64,000 nucleotides of DNA from Vibrio sp. S9_S30 (GTDB lineage: Bacteria; Pseudomonadota; Gammaproteobacteria; Enterobacterales; Vibrionaceae), in contig NZ_JAAUWT010000020.1 in NCBI RefSeq assembly GCF_014694455.1, positions 1-64,000 on the forward strand, in the 5' to 3' direction. This document shows, piece by piece, positions 45,139 to 53,813 of this stretch. Position numbers and translations under genes: made by a program. Each line of letters starts with the position of its first letter. Positions within the stretch are counted from its first letter, which is position 1. The notes beneath the pieces were generated by a model. It saw nothing but the letters and a program-made list of their open reading frames with translations, was not told where the DNA came from and ran no database searches.

Positions 45139-45731
45139 ATCCTTTTTTTGTGAGGCATTCTTTACCCCTTAATGGTTATTTGAAATCAGTTAACGAATAA
45201 ACAGAAGTATTTTATCGGATTCGGCTGTGGATAAACAGATGACATAATGTGTGGTTAAATGAAATAGCGTGGCACTTAGGCTCTGTTAATCCGGGATCTT
45301 CTCTCGTTTCAACGTTTTTATTATGTTGTTCACAGTATGTGTATGGATCGTCTTGATATCAGGATCCTATTAGAAAACAACACGGATCGGAGTGATTAGA
45401 GGGGACGTGAAACGAAACTGACCGGTTTATTCGCGCGTCAGGTTGGTCGCGGTGCTTGTAGCAAAAAATGGCGAAACGACTTAGAAGGGGAGGGGGATAC
45501 TGTTGCCCTTTTATTCCATGAGTTATGTTGTTTTTCCATTCTACGGAGTTCACTAATGGACGGTTTTTCTATGTGAGCCCCAATACGGCATCGAACATGT
45601 TATAGGGGCTCTCATGGGGACTAGATTTGGCAGTTAACGTCAACGGATGGAAGCAAACGGCAAATGACGATCTAATAAAATCAGTGGGTTATCTGCCGTT
45701 TTTTGCTGTTATTTTCCGTTATTTGCCCACT
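45139..45731. other. mioC-mnmE intergenic region with extra DnaA boxes
   Basis: No convincing gene is seen; the longest frame is 64 codons and looks random. Visible: a perfect DnaA box TGTGGATAA at 45226-45234, one-mismatch boxes at 45250-45258 and 45326-45334, and four GATC sites at 45295-45388. An 11-bp inverted repeat with one mismatch (45571-45581 / 45605-45615) and a loose repeat of CGGCAAAT-like sequence at 45655-45725 follow. It must hold the mioC promoter and the mnmE end. Confidence 0.6.
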
Positions 45732-47093
45732 TTACTTGCCGATACAGAAAGATGAGAAAATGCGACCCAGTAAGTCGTCGGAACTGAATTCACCCGTAAT
45801 TTCATTGAGGTGTTGTTGAGTGATCCGGAGTTCTTCTGCGAGAATTTCACCAGCCATGTAACCTTCAAGCTGCTGTTGACCGATGTCCAAATGCTCGGCG
45901 GCGCGTTCCAACGCATCCAGATGACGGCGTCGTGCCATGAATCCCCCTTCTTGGTTGCCGGCAAAGCCCATGATTTCTTTTAGATGATGACGCAGTGCGT
46001 CGACACCTTCACCTGTCTTTGCCGATAGGCGGATGAGGGTTGGTGTGTTCACGTGGCAGATCCCAAGATCTTCATTGGTTTGATCGGCTTTGTTACGGAT
46101 CACCGTAATGCCGATATTGTCAGGTAATCGATCCACAAAATCGGGCCAGATTTCACGCGGGTCAGTGGCATCGGTTGTGGTGCCATCCACCATAAATAAG
46201 ACTCGGTCGGCTTGTGCTATTTCTTCCCAAGCGCGCTCAATCCCAATTTTTTCCACTTCATCGGACGCTTCACGTAAACCCGCGGTATCAATGATGTGCA
46301 GTGGCATCCCATCAATATGAATATGTTCACGCAGGACATCTCGTGTTGTACCAGCAATATCGGTCACAATGGCAGACTCTTTGCCTGAAAGTGCGTTAAG
46401 TAGGCTGGACTTCCCTGCGTTTGGTCGACCGGCAATCACCACCTTCATGCCTTCTCGCATGATGGCGCCTTGATTGGCTTCTTGGCGAACCGCGGCTAAG
46501 TTATCAATGATGGTCTGCAGATCGGTCGCGACTTTACCATCAGCAAGAAAATCGATTTCTTCTTCTGGGAAATCAATGGCGGCTTCGACATAGATGCGTA
46601 GGTGAATTAAAGAGTCCACCAGCGTATGAATGCGTTTGGAAAACTCACCTTGCAGAGATAGCAGAGCGGATTTTGCCGCCTCTTCCGAGCTTGCATCGAT
46701 TAAGTCTGCAATGGCTTCGGCCTGAGTTAAATCCATTTTGTCATTCAGGAATGCGCGCTCAGAAAACTCACCAGGACGGGCGGGGCGCACGCCTGAGACA
46801 GTCAAAATGCGTTTTATCAGCATGTCCATGACAACCGGACCACCGTGCCCTTGAAGCTCTAAAACATCTTCACCCGTGAACGAATGTGGGTTAGGGAAGT
46901 AAAGTGCTATGCCTTGATCCAGCTCTGCACCATCTTGGTTTTTGAACGACAGATATTCCGCGTATCGAGGCTTTAATGCTTTGCCTGTCACTTCAAACGC
47001 GACCTGCGCGGCAAGTGGACCGGATACTCGAATTATACCTACACCACCTCGTCCCGGAGCGGTAGCCTGAGCGACTATCGTGTCAGTTGTCAT
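45732..47093 (-). CDS. mnmE: tRNA modification GTPase MnmE
   Basis: Partner of MnmG in wobble U34 modification. The protein has 453 residues from the ATG at 47093 (AGG 8 bp upstream); the reading frame continues upstream to 47504 but that stretch is antisense to yidC. It has an N-terminal folate-binding domain (1-118). The G domain is set in a helical domain, with P-loop GRPNAGKSSLLNAL near 222 and DTAGLREASDEVEKIGIE near 270. The C-terminal CIGK carries the essential Cys. Confidence 0.97.
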   Translation of the reverse strand: MTTDTIVAQATAPGRGGVGIIRVSGPLAAQVAFEVTGKALKPRYAEYLSFKNQDGAELDQGIALYFPNPHSFTGEDVLELQGHGGPVVMDMLIKRILTVSGVRPARPGEFSERAFLNDKMDLTQAEAIADLIDASSEEAAKSALLSLQGEFSKRIHTLVDSLIHLRIYVEAAIDFPEEEIDFLADGKVATDLQTIIDNLAAVRQEANQGAIMREGMKVVIAGRPNAGKSSLLNALSGKESAIVTDIAGTTRDVLREHIHIDGMPLHIIDTAGLREASDEVEKIGIERAWEEIAQADRVLFMVDGTTTDATDPREIWPDFVDRLPDNIGITVIRNKADQTNEDLGICHVNTPTLIRLSAKTGEGVDALRHHLKEIMGFAGNQEGGFMARRRHLDALERAAEHLDIGQQQLEGYMAGEILAEELRITQQHLNEITGEFSSDDLLGRIFSSFCIGK

Positions 47094-47169
47094 AACTATT
47101 ACCTGAAGGGGCTTTTCGCCCATGACTGTGTTGAATTCTTTGTGCGCAATTGTAATCAGCGCCATTAAG

Positions 47170-47193
47170 AAAGGCGACCATTTGGCCGCCTTT
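47170..47193 (-). terminator. Stem-loop between yidC and mnmE
   Basis: AAAGGCGGCC / GGTCGCCTTT (minus strand) form a 10-bp stem with one G-U pair and a 4-base loop, then CTTAATGG. The T-run is short, so it may be partial, allowing some yidC transcripts into mnmE. Confidence 0.6.
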
Positions 47194-47221
47194 CTTTCTA
47201 TTATTTTGGCTGTATTCGTAT

Positions 47222-48859
47222 TTATTTGGCTGTCTTGGTATGCAAGCCTTTCTTTTCCAGTGCTCGGTAAATCAGTGTTTGCTGAATCACTGTTACGATG
47301 TTCGACACCAACCAGTATAGAACCAAACCGGAAGGGAACCAAAGGAAGAAGAACGTGAACATCAATGGCATGAAGTTCATGATTTTCTGCTGCATTGGAT
47401 CCGTAATGGTGGATGGGCTCATTCTCTGGATAAGGAACATACTTGCCCCCATCAGAACAGGAAGGATGTAGTACGGGTCTTGTGCAGACAAGTCCGTGAT
47501 CCAACCAAAGAACGGCGAGTGACGAAGTTCAACCGATTCCATCAACGCCCAGTACAATGCGATGAAGATGGGCATCTGAAGAAGGATGGGTAAACAGCCA
47601 CCTAACGGGTTTACTTTCTCTTTCTTGTACAGTTCCATCATTTCTTGGCTCATGCGTTGGCGATCGTCGCCAATACGCTCGCGCATCGCTTGCAGCTTAG
47701 GCTGTAGCATACGCATTTTTGCCATGGAAGTGTATTGCGCTTTGGTCAGCGGGTACATCGCACCACGAACAATAAATGTCAGAACCATGATAGCCACACC
47801 CCAGTTAACTACAATGCCTTGAATGGCAGAGAGCAACCAGTGAAGAGGCTTCGCGATGAACCATAGCCATCCGTAATCCACTACCAAATCTAGGTGTGGC
47901 GCAACGGCTGCCATTTCTTTTTGCAGTTTAGGACCAACCCAAAGCGTCGATTCAACCGAACTTTTGTCACCATTGGCAATCGTGATGTCTGGAATACGAA
48001 CACCGATATCCCCTTTGTTGCCGATGACACGTGTATATAATCGGGTGCCTGGTTGTTGCTCTGGGATCCACGCCGCCGCGAAGTAGTGTTGGATCATCGC
48101 TGCCCAACCTTGACCGGTTGTTAATTCAATGGCCAAGCTGCGGTCTTGCATGTCTTCAAAGCTGTATTTCTTATAGTTAACGTCTTGCGATGAGTAAGCG
48201 CCACCACGATACGTCGGCATGGTAATGCTGCCACCATCGTCCATTAGGTCTTGGCGAAGGTGGGCATACATCGCGAATGTGGCGTTGGTGCCAGAGTTAT
48301 TCACCACGTCGTATTTCACTTTAACGTCGTAATGACCGCGCTTAAGAACAAACGTTTTGACGTACTGTAATCCGTTCGCTTCAAACGTCATTGGAATGCT
48401 CAGTTCATCTTCACCATCGACCAACTCAAAGTTGTTTGAGCTCACCTGATAAACTGGGCGGCTCGTGCTGCTTAGGTCGATACCCTGAGGGCCAACAAGA
48501 CCACTTTGAGCAATAAACGTTTGACCTTGGCTGTTTTTCAGCAATTCAAATGGGTCTGCTGAATCGAATTCTTTTGCATATTGGTTTAAATTGGCTTCAA
48601 CCACGTCACCACCGAATGTATCGATAGAGAGCGTCAAGACATCTGTTTTTACGGTTACGATTTGCGCTGAAGGCGTCGCTGCTTGAGGTACAGGATCGGC
48701 TAGTGGGTCCGCAAAGTCTGGGGCAGGAAGAGTACCGCTGTTTTGTACCTGCTCAACCTGTTGTTGTGGCGCGGGATTCTTTTCTACTTGCCACTGTTGG
48801 TACAGCAAGAAAGAAACCAGTGCCAAAGCGAGCAGTAGGATATTACGTTGAGAATCCAT
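47222..48859 (-). CDS. yidC: Membrane protein insertase YidC
   Basis: Inserts and folds inner-membrane proteins, alone or with SecYEG; the F0 c subunit is a classic client. The 545-residue gammaproteobacterial form has the signal-anchor at 1-20 (NILLLALALVSFLLYQQW), a large periplasmic beta domain (about 60-340), then helices with the YidC core (WGVAIMVLTFIVRGAMYPLTKAQYTSMAKM, conserved Arg). It lies 2 bp after yidD. Confidence 0.97.
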   Translation of the reverse strand: MDSQRNILLLALALVSFLLYQQWQVEKNPAPQQQVEQVQNSGTLPAPDFADPLADPVPQAATPSAQIVTVKTDVLTLSIDTFGGDVVEANLNQYAKEFDSADPFELLKNSQGQTFIAQSGLVGPQGIDLSSTSRPVYQVSSNNFELVDGEDELSIPMTFEANGLQYVKTFVLKRGHYDVKVKYDVVNNSGTNATFAMYAHLRQDLMDDGGSITMPTYRGGAYSSQDVNYKKYSFEDMQDRSLAIELTTGQGWAAMIQHYFAAAWIPEQQPGTRLYTRVIGNKGDIGVRIPDITIANGDKSSVESTLWVGPKLQKEMAAVAPHLDLVVDYGWLWFIAKPLHWLLSAIQGIVVNWGVAIMVLTFIVRGAMYPLTKAQYTSMAKMRMLQPKLQAMRERIGDDRQRMSQEMMELYKKEKVNPLGGCLPILLQMPIFIALYWALMESVELRHSPFFGWITDLSAQDPYYILPVLMGASMFLIQRMSPSTITDPMQQKIMNFMPLMFTFFFLWFPSGLVLYWLVSNIVTVIQQTLIYRALEKKGLHTKTAK

Positions 48860-48861
48860 CG

Positions 48862-49119
48862 TTATTTATCTCTGTCTTGTTTTTGGTGTGGTGGAACGGG
48901 GTCATATCCCCCATCGCTCAAAGGATGGCATTTTAATAGACGTTTGCCTGATAACCAACACCCTTTTACAAAACCGTGAGCTTTCAACGCTTCAATCGCA
49001 TATTGAGAACAGGTTGGTGTAAAGCGGCAACGTGGTCCAATTAACGGACTTATTACCCACTGGTAGAGTTTTATCAGACCAATGGCTAACCACGAGAAGG
49101 GCGAGAAAGGCGATGCCAT
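48862..49119 (-). CDS. yidD: Membrane protein insertion efficiency factor YidD
   Basis: 85-residue basic protein, inner-face membrane-associated by amphipathic helix, assisting YidC. The family core GPRCRFTPTCSQYAIEALKAHG (three Cys in all) is complete. Its start overlaps the end of rnpA by 34 bp, a common arrangement in bacteria. Confidence 0.93.
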   Translation of the reverse strand: MASPFSPFSWLAIGLIKLYQWVISPLIGPRCRFTPTCSQYAIEALKAHGFVKGCWLSGKRLLKCHPLSDGGYDPVPPHQKQDRDK

Positions 49120-49442
49120 AATTTATCGAAGAGCTTGAACATTTCCTCATTGCTTAAATCTTGAGCGCTTTTCTTCGCGATCACAACAAAATCTTTGCTT
49201 GGTAGCTGATGTTGTGACAGGCGGAAGCTTTCTCTAGCCAGACGTTTGAAACGATTACGACCGACGGCAGTTTTAATCTGCTTTTTAGGGACAGCTAAGC
49301 CTAAGCGAGGATGTGAAAGAGAATTCTCTCGGGCAATGATGGTGAAATGAGGTGAGCCGGCTCGATGAGCTTGCTGGAAGACATTTTTATAATGCTCGGG
49401 AGTTAACAAACGTAACTCCCGATTAAACGCGTACTTGCTCAA
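49086..49442 (-). CDS. rnpA: Ribonuclease P protein component
   Basis: Basic protein subunit that helps the RNase P RNA bind pre-tRNA. The 118-residue protein has the RNR signature in VGRNRFKRLARESFR near residues 59-73. The start is TTG at 49442, only 12 bp after the rpmH stop and with no clear ribosome site, so coupled translation is likely. The product starts MSKYAFNRELRLLTPEHY, like other Vibrio RnpA. Confidence 0.95.
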   Translation of the reverse strand: MSKYAFNRELRLLTPEHYKNVFQQAHRAGSPHFTIIARENSLSHPRLGLAVPKKQIKTAVGRNRFKRLARESFRLSQHQLPSKDFVVIAKKSAQDLSNEEMFKLFDKLWHRLSRPSRG

Positions 49443-49454
49443 AATAATTAAATA

Positions 49455-49592
49455 TTATTTTGAAAGGCGCGCACGGCCTTTTGCACGACGTGCATTAATT
49501 ACTTTACGACCGTTCTTAGTTGCCATGCGAGCACGGAAACCGTGAGAACGCTTGCGCTTCAGAACTGAAGGTTGAAAAGTGCGTTTAGACAT
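49455..49592 (-). CDS. rpmH: Ribosomal protein bL34
   Basis: 45-residue, very basic large-subunit protein. The translation starts MSKRTFQPSVLKRKRSHGF and ends RAKGRARLSK, as in gammaproteobacterial bL34. It is the first gene of the leftward rpmH-rnpA-yidD-yidC-mnmE group, opposite dnaA as in most bacteria. Confidence 0.97.
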   Translation of the reverse strand: MSKRTFQPSVLKRKRSHGFRARMATKNGRKVINARRAKGRARLSK

Positions 49593-49717
49593 TGTTATTA
49601 CCTTTACTGATCAGTAGTTTTTAGGTTTATGTTAAACCCGGCGTGGGAGTTAACTTTACTCTGGCTCTTTATTAGAAAGCCTGAGCAAAATCCGACGCCT
49701 CTCAACAAAGAGGCGGA

Positions 49718-49805
49718 ATTGTAATCACTGACTCATTAAGAGTCAATCATTGGTCTAACGAAAATTCCGGTCGACGAATTATACGGATTGTCAGTGAAAT
49801 CTCAA
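49718..49805 (-). promoter_or_regulatory. Two promoters for rpmH-rnpA
   Basis: Distal: TTGAGA (49805-49800) and TATAAT (49783-49778), 16 bp apart. Proximal: TTGACT (49746-49741) and TACAAT (49723-49718), 17 bp apart. The leaders would be about 180 and 120 bases long. Between the proximal -10 and rpmH lies a hairpin GCCTCT / AGAGGC (49697-49702 / 49709-49714). Confidence 0.7.
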
Positions 49806-49811
49806 GGATCC

Positions 49812-50549
49812 TTATTCGATCCCGACCTGGCGAAGAAATTTTTGTAATTTTGGATCCTGTGGATGACCAAAAATATCTTGTGGAGAACCTTGTTCCACTA
49901 TGTGCCCATTGGCCATGAAGATCACGCGGTCTGCGACTTCTCGGGCAAATTGCATCTCATGCGTAACGACAAGCATGGTTTGTTTTTTGGCGGCGAGCGA
50001 TTTCATTAAACTGAGCACTTCGCCCACCCATTCCGGATCCAATGCTGAAGTCGGTTCATCAAACAACAGCAGTTCTGGTTGGAATGCCATGGCTCTGCCA
50101 ATGCCCACTCGTTGCTGCTGACCCCCTGAAAGCGCGGCAGGGTAGCTGTCTCCTTTATCACTTAAGCCAATGTCGTCTAGAATCGCTTGAGCGCGTTCTA
50201 AAGCCTGATCTTTCTTCCACCCACGGACAGTGATCAAGCCTTCGGCAATGTTTTGTCGCGCCGTCATGTGGGCAAATAACGCATAACTTTGAAAAACAAA
50301 GCCGGTTTTGCGACGCAGTGCCAATACATCCGATTTAGTGTGTTTTTCTGCATCAACAGCGATGTCATCAATGGTGATCACGCCTTTGTTGGCTTGTTCT
50401 AGAAAGTTCACACAACGCAGTAGCGTGGACTTTCCTGTTCCGCTTGAGCCAATGATAACGATGATTTCACCCTGCTGAATCTCGATATCAATGCCTTTCA
50501 ATACCTCGGTATCGCCAAAGCTTTTATGAATATTGTCGAGTTTTATCAT
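49812..50549 (-). CDS. Amino-acid ABC importer, ATP-binding protein
   Basis: 245-residue ATPase of the GlnQ/HisP/TcyN class. Walker A is GSSGTGKST near 33-41, followed by the Q-loop GFVFQSYALF, signature LSGGQQQRVGIGRA and Walker B LLLFDEPTSALDPE, with a switch His in VVTHEMQFA. The start overlaps the permease stop by 4 bp. It is the last gene of a three-gene importer operon and might also serve the ATPase-less permease at 30407. Confidence 0.94.
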   Translation of the reverse strand: MIKLDNIHKSFGDTEVLKGIDIEIQQGEIIVIIGSSGTGKSTLLRCVNFLEQANKGVITIDDIAVDAEKHTKSDVLALRRKTGFVFQSYALFAHMTARQNIAEGLITVRGWKKDQALERAQAILDDIGLSDKGDSYPAALSGGQQQRVGIGRAMAFQPELLLFDEPTSALDPEWVGEVLSLMKSLAAKKQTMLVVTHEMQFAREVADRVIFMANGHIVEQGSPQDIFGHPQDPKLQKFLRQVGIE

Positions 50550-51217
50550 CGTACGTACGCCTTATTGAGCTTGGCTTCCGCCCAAATTTGAACACGGGTT
50601 AGAATTAAGACCACCCCCCAGTAAATCAGCGCAACCGCTAAGAATGCTTCAAAGAACCGGAAACTGGACGACGCTTCCATTTGCGCTTTCGCCATGATTT
50701 CAGCCACACCCAAAGTAAAGGCCAGTGACGTCGATTTGATCATATCGATGAAATAATTCATCAAGGACGGAAGGGCTACGCGGGTTGCCTGAGGCAAAAT
50801 AATGCGCCGCATGGCTTGGCTAGTGGTCATCCCCACAGACAAACTGGCTTCCATTTGGCTTCTGTCGATGCCAATAATAGCTGCGCGAATGCTTTCCGCC
50901 ATGTAAGCGGCAAAGTGCAAGGTTAAGCCGATAACCGCCGCGCTAAACGCATCCAAGCCCACCATGAATGGAAAGAGTTGAGGCAGTCCATAATAGAGTA
51001 AGAAAAGTTGAACGAGCAGCGGTGTGCCTCGGAAAAAGCTGATGTAGAGCTGGCTTAGCTGATCCAGCACTGGCACTTTAAACACACGGATATTGGCGAG
51101 AATAACCGACAGTATTAAAGAAAACAGCAGTCCCCAGGTGGCCATAGACATGGTGGTGCCAAGATACTTAAGCAGTATCGGCATCAGTTCCATCATGTAG
51201 TTAACGTCGAAACCCAT
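50546..51217 (-). CDS. Amino-acid ABC importer, permease
   Basis: 223-residue inner-membrane protein of the HisM/GlnP type with about five hydrophobic helices. The EAA loop region is MEASLSVGMTTSQAMRRIILPQATRVALP (near 140-168). There is no lipobox, unlike the permease at 30407. It is translationally coupled to the ATPase. Confidence 0.92.
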   Translation of the reverse strand: MGFDVNYMMELMPILLKYLGTTMSMATWGLLFSLILSVILANIRVFKVPVLDQLSQLYISFFRGTPLLVQLFLLYYGLPQLFPFMVGLDAFSAAVIGLTLHFAAYMAESIRAAIIGIDRSQMEASLSVGMTTSQAMRRIILPQATRVALPSLMNYFIDMIKSTSLAFTLGVAEIMAKAQMEASSSFRFFEAFLAVALIYWGVVLILTRVQIWAEAKLNKAYVR

Positions 51218-51259
51218 ATGATTACCTGTACTTAAAATTCGGGTGTAGCAGAGACAAGA

Positions 51260-51285
51260 AAAGGCGGAACCATGATTCCACCTTT
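51260..51285 (-). other. Intercistronic stem-loop after the binding-protein gene
   Basis: On the minus strand AAAGGTGGAA / TTCCGCCTTT pair over 10 bp (one U-G) with a 6-base loop, then TCTTG. It lies between the binding-protein and permease genes. Such stems often protect the upstream mRNA or cause partial termination, so that binding protein outnumbers permease. Confidence 0.6.
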
Positions 51286-51309
51286 ATCCTTGTGTATCGC
51301 GATTTTTGA

Positions 51310-52065
51310 TTATTGAGTGATGTCGTCGCCGAACCACTTAATAGAAATGTTTTTTAGTGTGCCATCTTCACGCATCGATTTCAGTGCCGCATTCACTTCT
51401 TTTTGAAGCTGACGACCCGCTTCGTTGTCCACGAACGGCCATGCGTTTTGAATGGTTTCGAACGGCTGACCTGCAAGCTCAAGAGGAAGACCGGTCTTCT
51501 TGATAAGCTCGAGTGCCGATAAACGGTCCATGATGAACGCGTCAGCACGACCAAGGGCAACATCGTGCTCAATACCCGTGTCGTAGGTCTTGATGTTGAT
51601 TTTGTTGTCTTTGTCGTAATCGCGTAGCAATTGCTCAAAGTTCGAACCTAAGTTAACGGCAACCGTTTTGCCTGCAAGATCAGCGATGCCTTTAATCTCA
51701 TTGTTGCCTTTGCGAACCGTAATTTGTGCACCGTCGACCACGTATGGGTCAGCAAAAAGGTATTTCGCTTTACGCACATCCGTCATCGTGATTTGGTTAG
51801 AGATGGTGTCAATACGTCCCGTTTCTAAAAGACCAAACAACCCTGAGAAGTTGGCAGTAACGTATTCAACGTTGTAATCGTTGCGTTTGCCAATTTCGTC
51901 CCAAAGATCGACTTCAAAGCCTTGAAGCACATCTTTTTCCACAAATGTGAATGGGAAGTAGCGTCCCGACATACCAACTTTTACATCCGTCGCAGCATGA
52001 ACAGTGTGTGCGAAAGAAGCAGTGAGAGCGAGAGCAGCAAGAGCGGATTTAATCCAGTATTTCAT
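51310..52065 (-). CDS. Amino-acid (cystine-type) binding protein
   Basis: 251-residue periplasmic family 3 solute-binding protein. A signal peptide to HAA precedes DVKVGMSGRYFPFTFVEKD. The stretch ALGRADAFIMDRLSALELIKKTGLPL and the C-terminal SIKWFGDDIT resemble E. coli TcyJ (FliY), so L-cystine or a related amino acid is my best guess for the ligand; the sequence cannot prove it. It is the first gene of the importer operon and has no lipobox. Confidence 0.85.
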   Translation of the reverse strand: MKYWIKSALAALALTASFAHTVHAATDVKVGMSGRYFPFTFVEKDVLQGFEVDLWDEIGKRNDYNVEYVTANFSGLFGLLETGRIDTISNQITMTDVRKAKYLFADPYVVDGAQITVRKGNNEIKGIADLAGKTVAVNLGSNFEQLLRDYDKDNKINIKTYDTGIEHDVALGRADAFIMDRLSALELIKKTGLPLELAGQPFETIQNAWPFVDNEAGRQLQKEVNAALKSMREDGTLKNISIKWFGDDITQ

Positions 52066-52187
52066 TCGTTATATCCTCATTTTTATGGAGGGGAATATTA
52101 CTGTTAATTGTATCATTAGTGAAAATAACAAGTTGTTATTATAAATAACCAACTATCTTAAAGAAACGATTTGTTAACATTTAATAT

Positions 52188-52334
52188 TGGGGATAAACCA
52201 CTATTGATCCACCGTTTTATGATGATCATGTGGGTAATGTTGGGGAAAAGTGGATGGATCACTCGAATAGAGGATGAAAAATTGTGAATAACTTAGATCT
52301 TATTCATGGGATCTGCGATCATTTACTAGCGATC
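52188..52334 (+). promoter_or_regulatory. dnaA upstream control region
   Basis: Contains a good DnaA box TGTGAATAA (52283-52291), a one-mismatch box TGGGGATAA (52188-52196) and seven GATC sites between 52206 and 52334. This pattern fits DnaA autoregulation and Dam/SeqA timing of dnaA expression. I cannot fix the -35/-10 elements. The 52066-52187 stretch is A/T-rich and should hold the leftward importer promoter. Confidence 0.7.
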
Positions 52335-52397
52335 TCGCCAGCAGAGCGCTAGAATTACCAACCTTTTCCAAATAACGATTACAAGAGTGAGGGCAAC

Positions 52398-53798
52398 GTG
52401 TCATCTTCGCTTTGGTTGCAGTGTCTGCAACAGCTACAAGAAGAGCTACCAGCGACTGAATTCAGCATGTGGGTAAGACCGCTTCAAGCGGAGCTCAATG
52501 ACAATACCCTGACTTTATTCGCCCCTAATCGATTTGTGCTTGATTGGGTTCGTGATAAATACTTCGATAACATCAATCGCTTGCTTCTGCAATTTTGTGG
52601 GAGTGATATTCCCAGCCTTCGTTTCGAAGTTGGTAGCCGCCCAGTCTCTGCCCCCGCCCCTGCTGCTCGCTCAAAAGCGGATGTTGCAGCTGAATCGTCG
52701 GCGCCTGCTCAGCTTCAAGCACGCAGACCTGTGCATAAAACATGGGAAAATGAAAATGAAGTGGTGGACATCAATCACCGCTCTAACGTGAATATTAAGC
52801 ATAAATTCAATAACTTCGTTGAAGGTAAATCGAACCAATTAGGTTTGGCAGCCGCACGGCAAGTTGCGGATAATCCTGGTGCAGCGTATAACCCACTGTT
52901 TCTGTACGGCGGTACAGGCTTAGGTAAAACCCACTTACTTCATGCTGTAGGTAACGCCATTGTGGATAACAAACCCAATGCCAAAGTGGTGTACATGCAT
53001 TCTGAACGTTTCGTTCAAGACATGGTAAAAGCGCTGCAAAATAATGCGATTGAAGAATTTAAACGCTATTATCGCAGCGTAGACGCGTTGCTGATCGATG
53101 ACATTCAATTCTTTGCCAACAAAGAGCGATCTCAAGAAGAATTCTTTCATACGTTCAACGCCCTGTTAGAAGGCAACCAGCAAATCATCCTAACTTCCGA
53201 CCGTTACCCTAAAGAAATCAATGGGGTCGAAGATCGATTGAAATCTCGCTTTGGTTGGGGATTAACCGTAGCCATCGAGCCGCCGGAGCTAGAAACCCGA
53301 GTGGCCATCTTGATGAAAAAAGCGGAAGACCATCAAATTCACCTTGCCGATGAAGTGGCGTTTTTTATTGCGAAACGCCTACGTTCAAACGTTCGTGAAT
53401 TGGAAGGGGCATTAAACCGCGTGATTGCGAATGCGAATTTTACAGGCCGTCCTATCACCATCGATTTTGTTCGTGAAGCATTGCGTGATTTATTAGCTCT
53501 GCAAGAAAAATTGGTGACGATCGACAACATCCAAAAAACCGTCGCCGAATACTACAAGATTAAAGTCGCGGATTTGCTGTCTAAGCGCCGTTCACGCTCC
53601 GTTGCTCGTCCTCGTCAATTAGCCATGGCGCTGTCCAAAGAGCTCACCAACCATAGTTTGCCTGAAATTGGGGATGCCTTTGGTGGTCGTGACCACACCA
53701 CGGTGCTGCACGCTTGCCGTAAGATAGAGCAGCTTCGTGAAGAGAGTCATGATATAAAAGAGGACTACTCGAACCTAATTAGAACCTTATCGTCATAA
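52398..53798 (+). CDS. dnaA: Replication initiator DnaA
   Basis: Binds the DnaA boxes of oriC and opens the 12-mers. The 466-residue protein has domain I (1-80, SLWLQCLQQLQEELPATEFSMWV), a variable linker and the AAA+ domain. The AAA+ domain carries Walker A GGTGLGKTH (171-179), Walker B LLIDDIQF near 231-238 and an arginine-finger region. Domain IV has the DNA-binding signature GRDHTTVLHACRKI. The start is a GTG at 52398 after GAGGG; E. coli also uses GTG. It leads dnaA-dnaN-recF-gyrB. Confidence 0.98.
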   Translation: MSSSLWLQCLQQLQEELPATEFSMWVRPLQAELNDNTLTLFAPNRFVLDWVRDKYFDNINRLLLQFCGSDIPSLRFEVGSRPVSAPAPAARSKADVAAESSAPAQLQARRPVHKTWENENEVVDINHRSNVNIKHKFNNFVEGKSNQLGLAAARQVADNPGAAYNPLFLYGGTGLGKTHLLHAVGNAIVDNKPNAKVVYMHSERFVQDMVKALQNNAIEEFKRYYRSVDALLIDDIQFFANKERSQEEFFHTFNALLEGNQQIILTSDRYPKEINGVEDRLKSRFGWGLTVAIEPPELETRVAILMKKAEDHQIHLADEVAFFIAKRLRSNVRELEGALNRVIANANFTGRPITIDFVREALRDLLALQEKLVTIDNIQKTVAEYYKIKVADLLSKRRSRSVARPRQLAMALSKELTNHSLPEIGDAFGGRDHTTVLHACRKIEQLREESHDIKEDYSNLIRTLSS

Positions 53799-53813
53799 GG
53801 CAAAGAGATACCA

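Noticed and set aside
45396..45411. Sequence GACGTGAAACGAAAC as a possible parS site
   Set aside because: Only the right half (ACGTGAAAC) fits; the left half GAGGGG does not match TGTTTC, so it is not a palindrome.
45359..45553. 64-codon frame on the minus strand in the mioC-mnmE gap
   Set aside because: No ribosome site, no family resemblance and a composition like random sequence.
47094..47504. Upstream extension of the mnmE frame by 137 codons
   Set aside because: It lies antisense to and overlaps yidC, and MnmE begins naturally at 47093 with a ribosome site and the conserved TIVAQATAPGRGG start.
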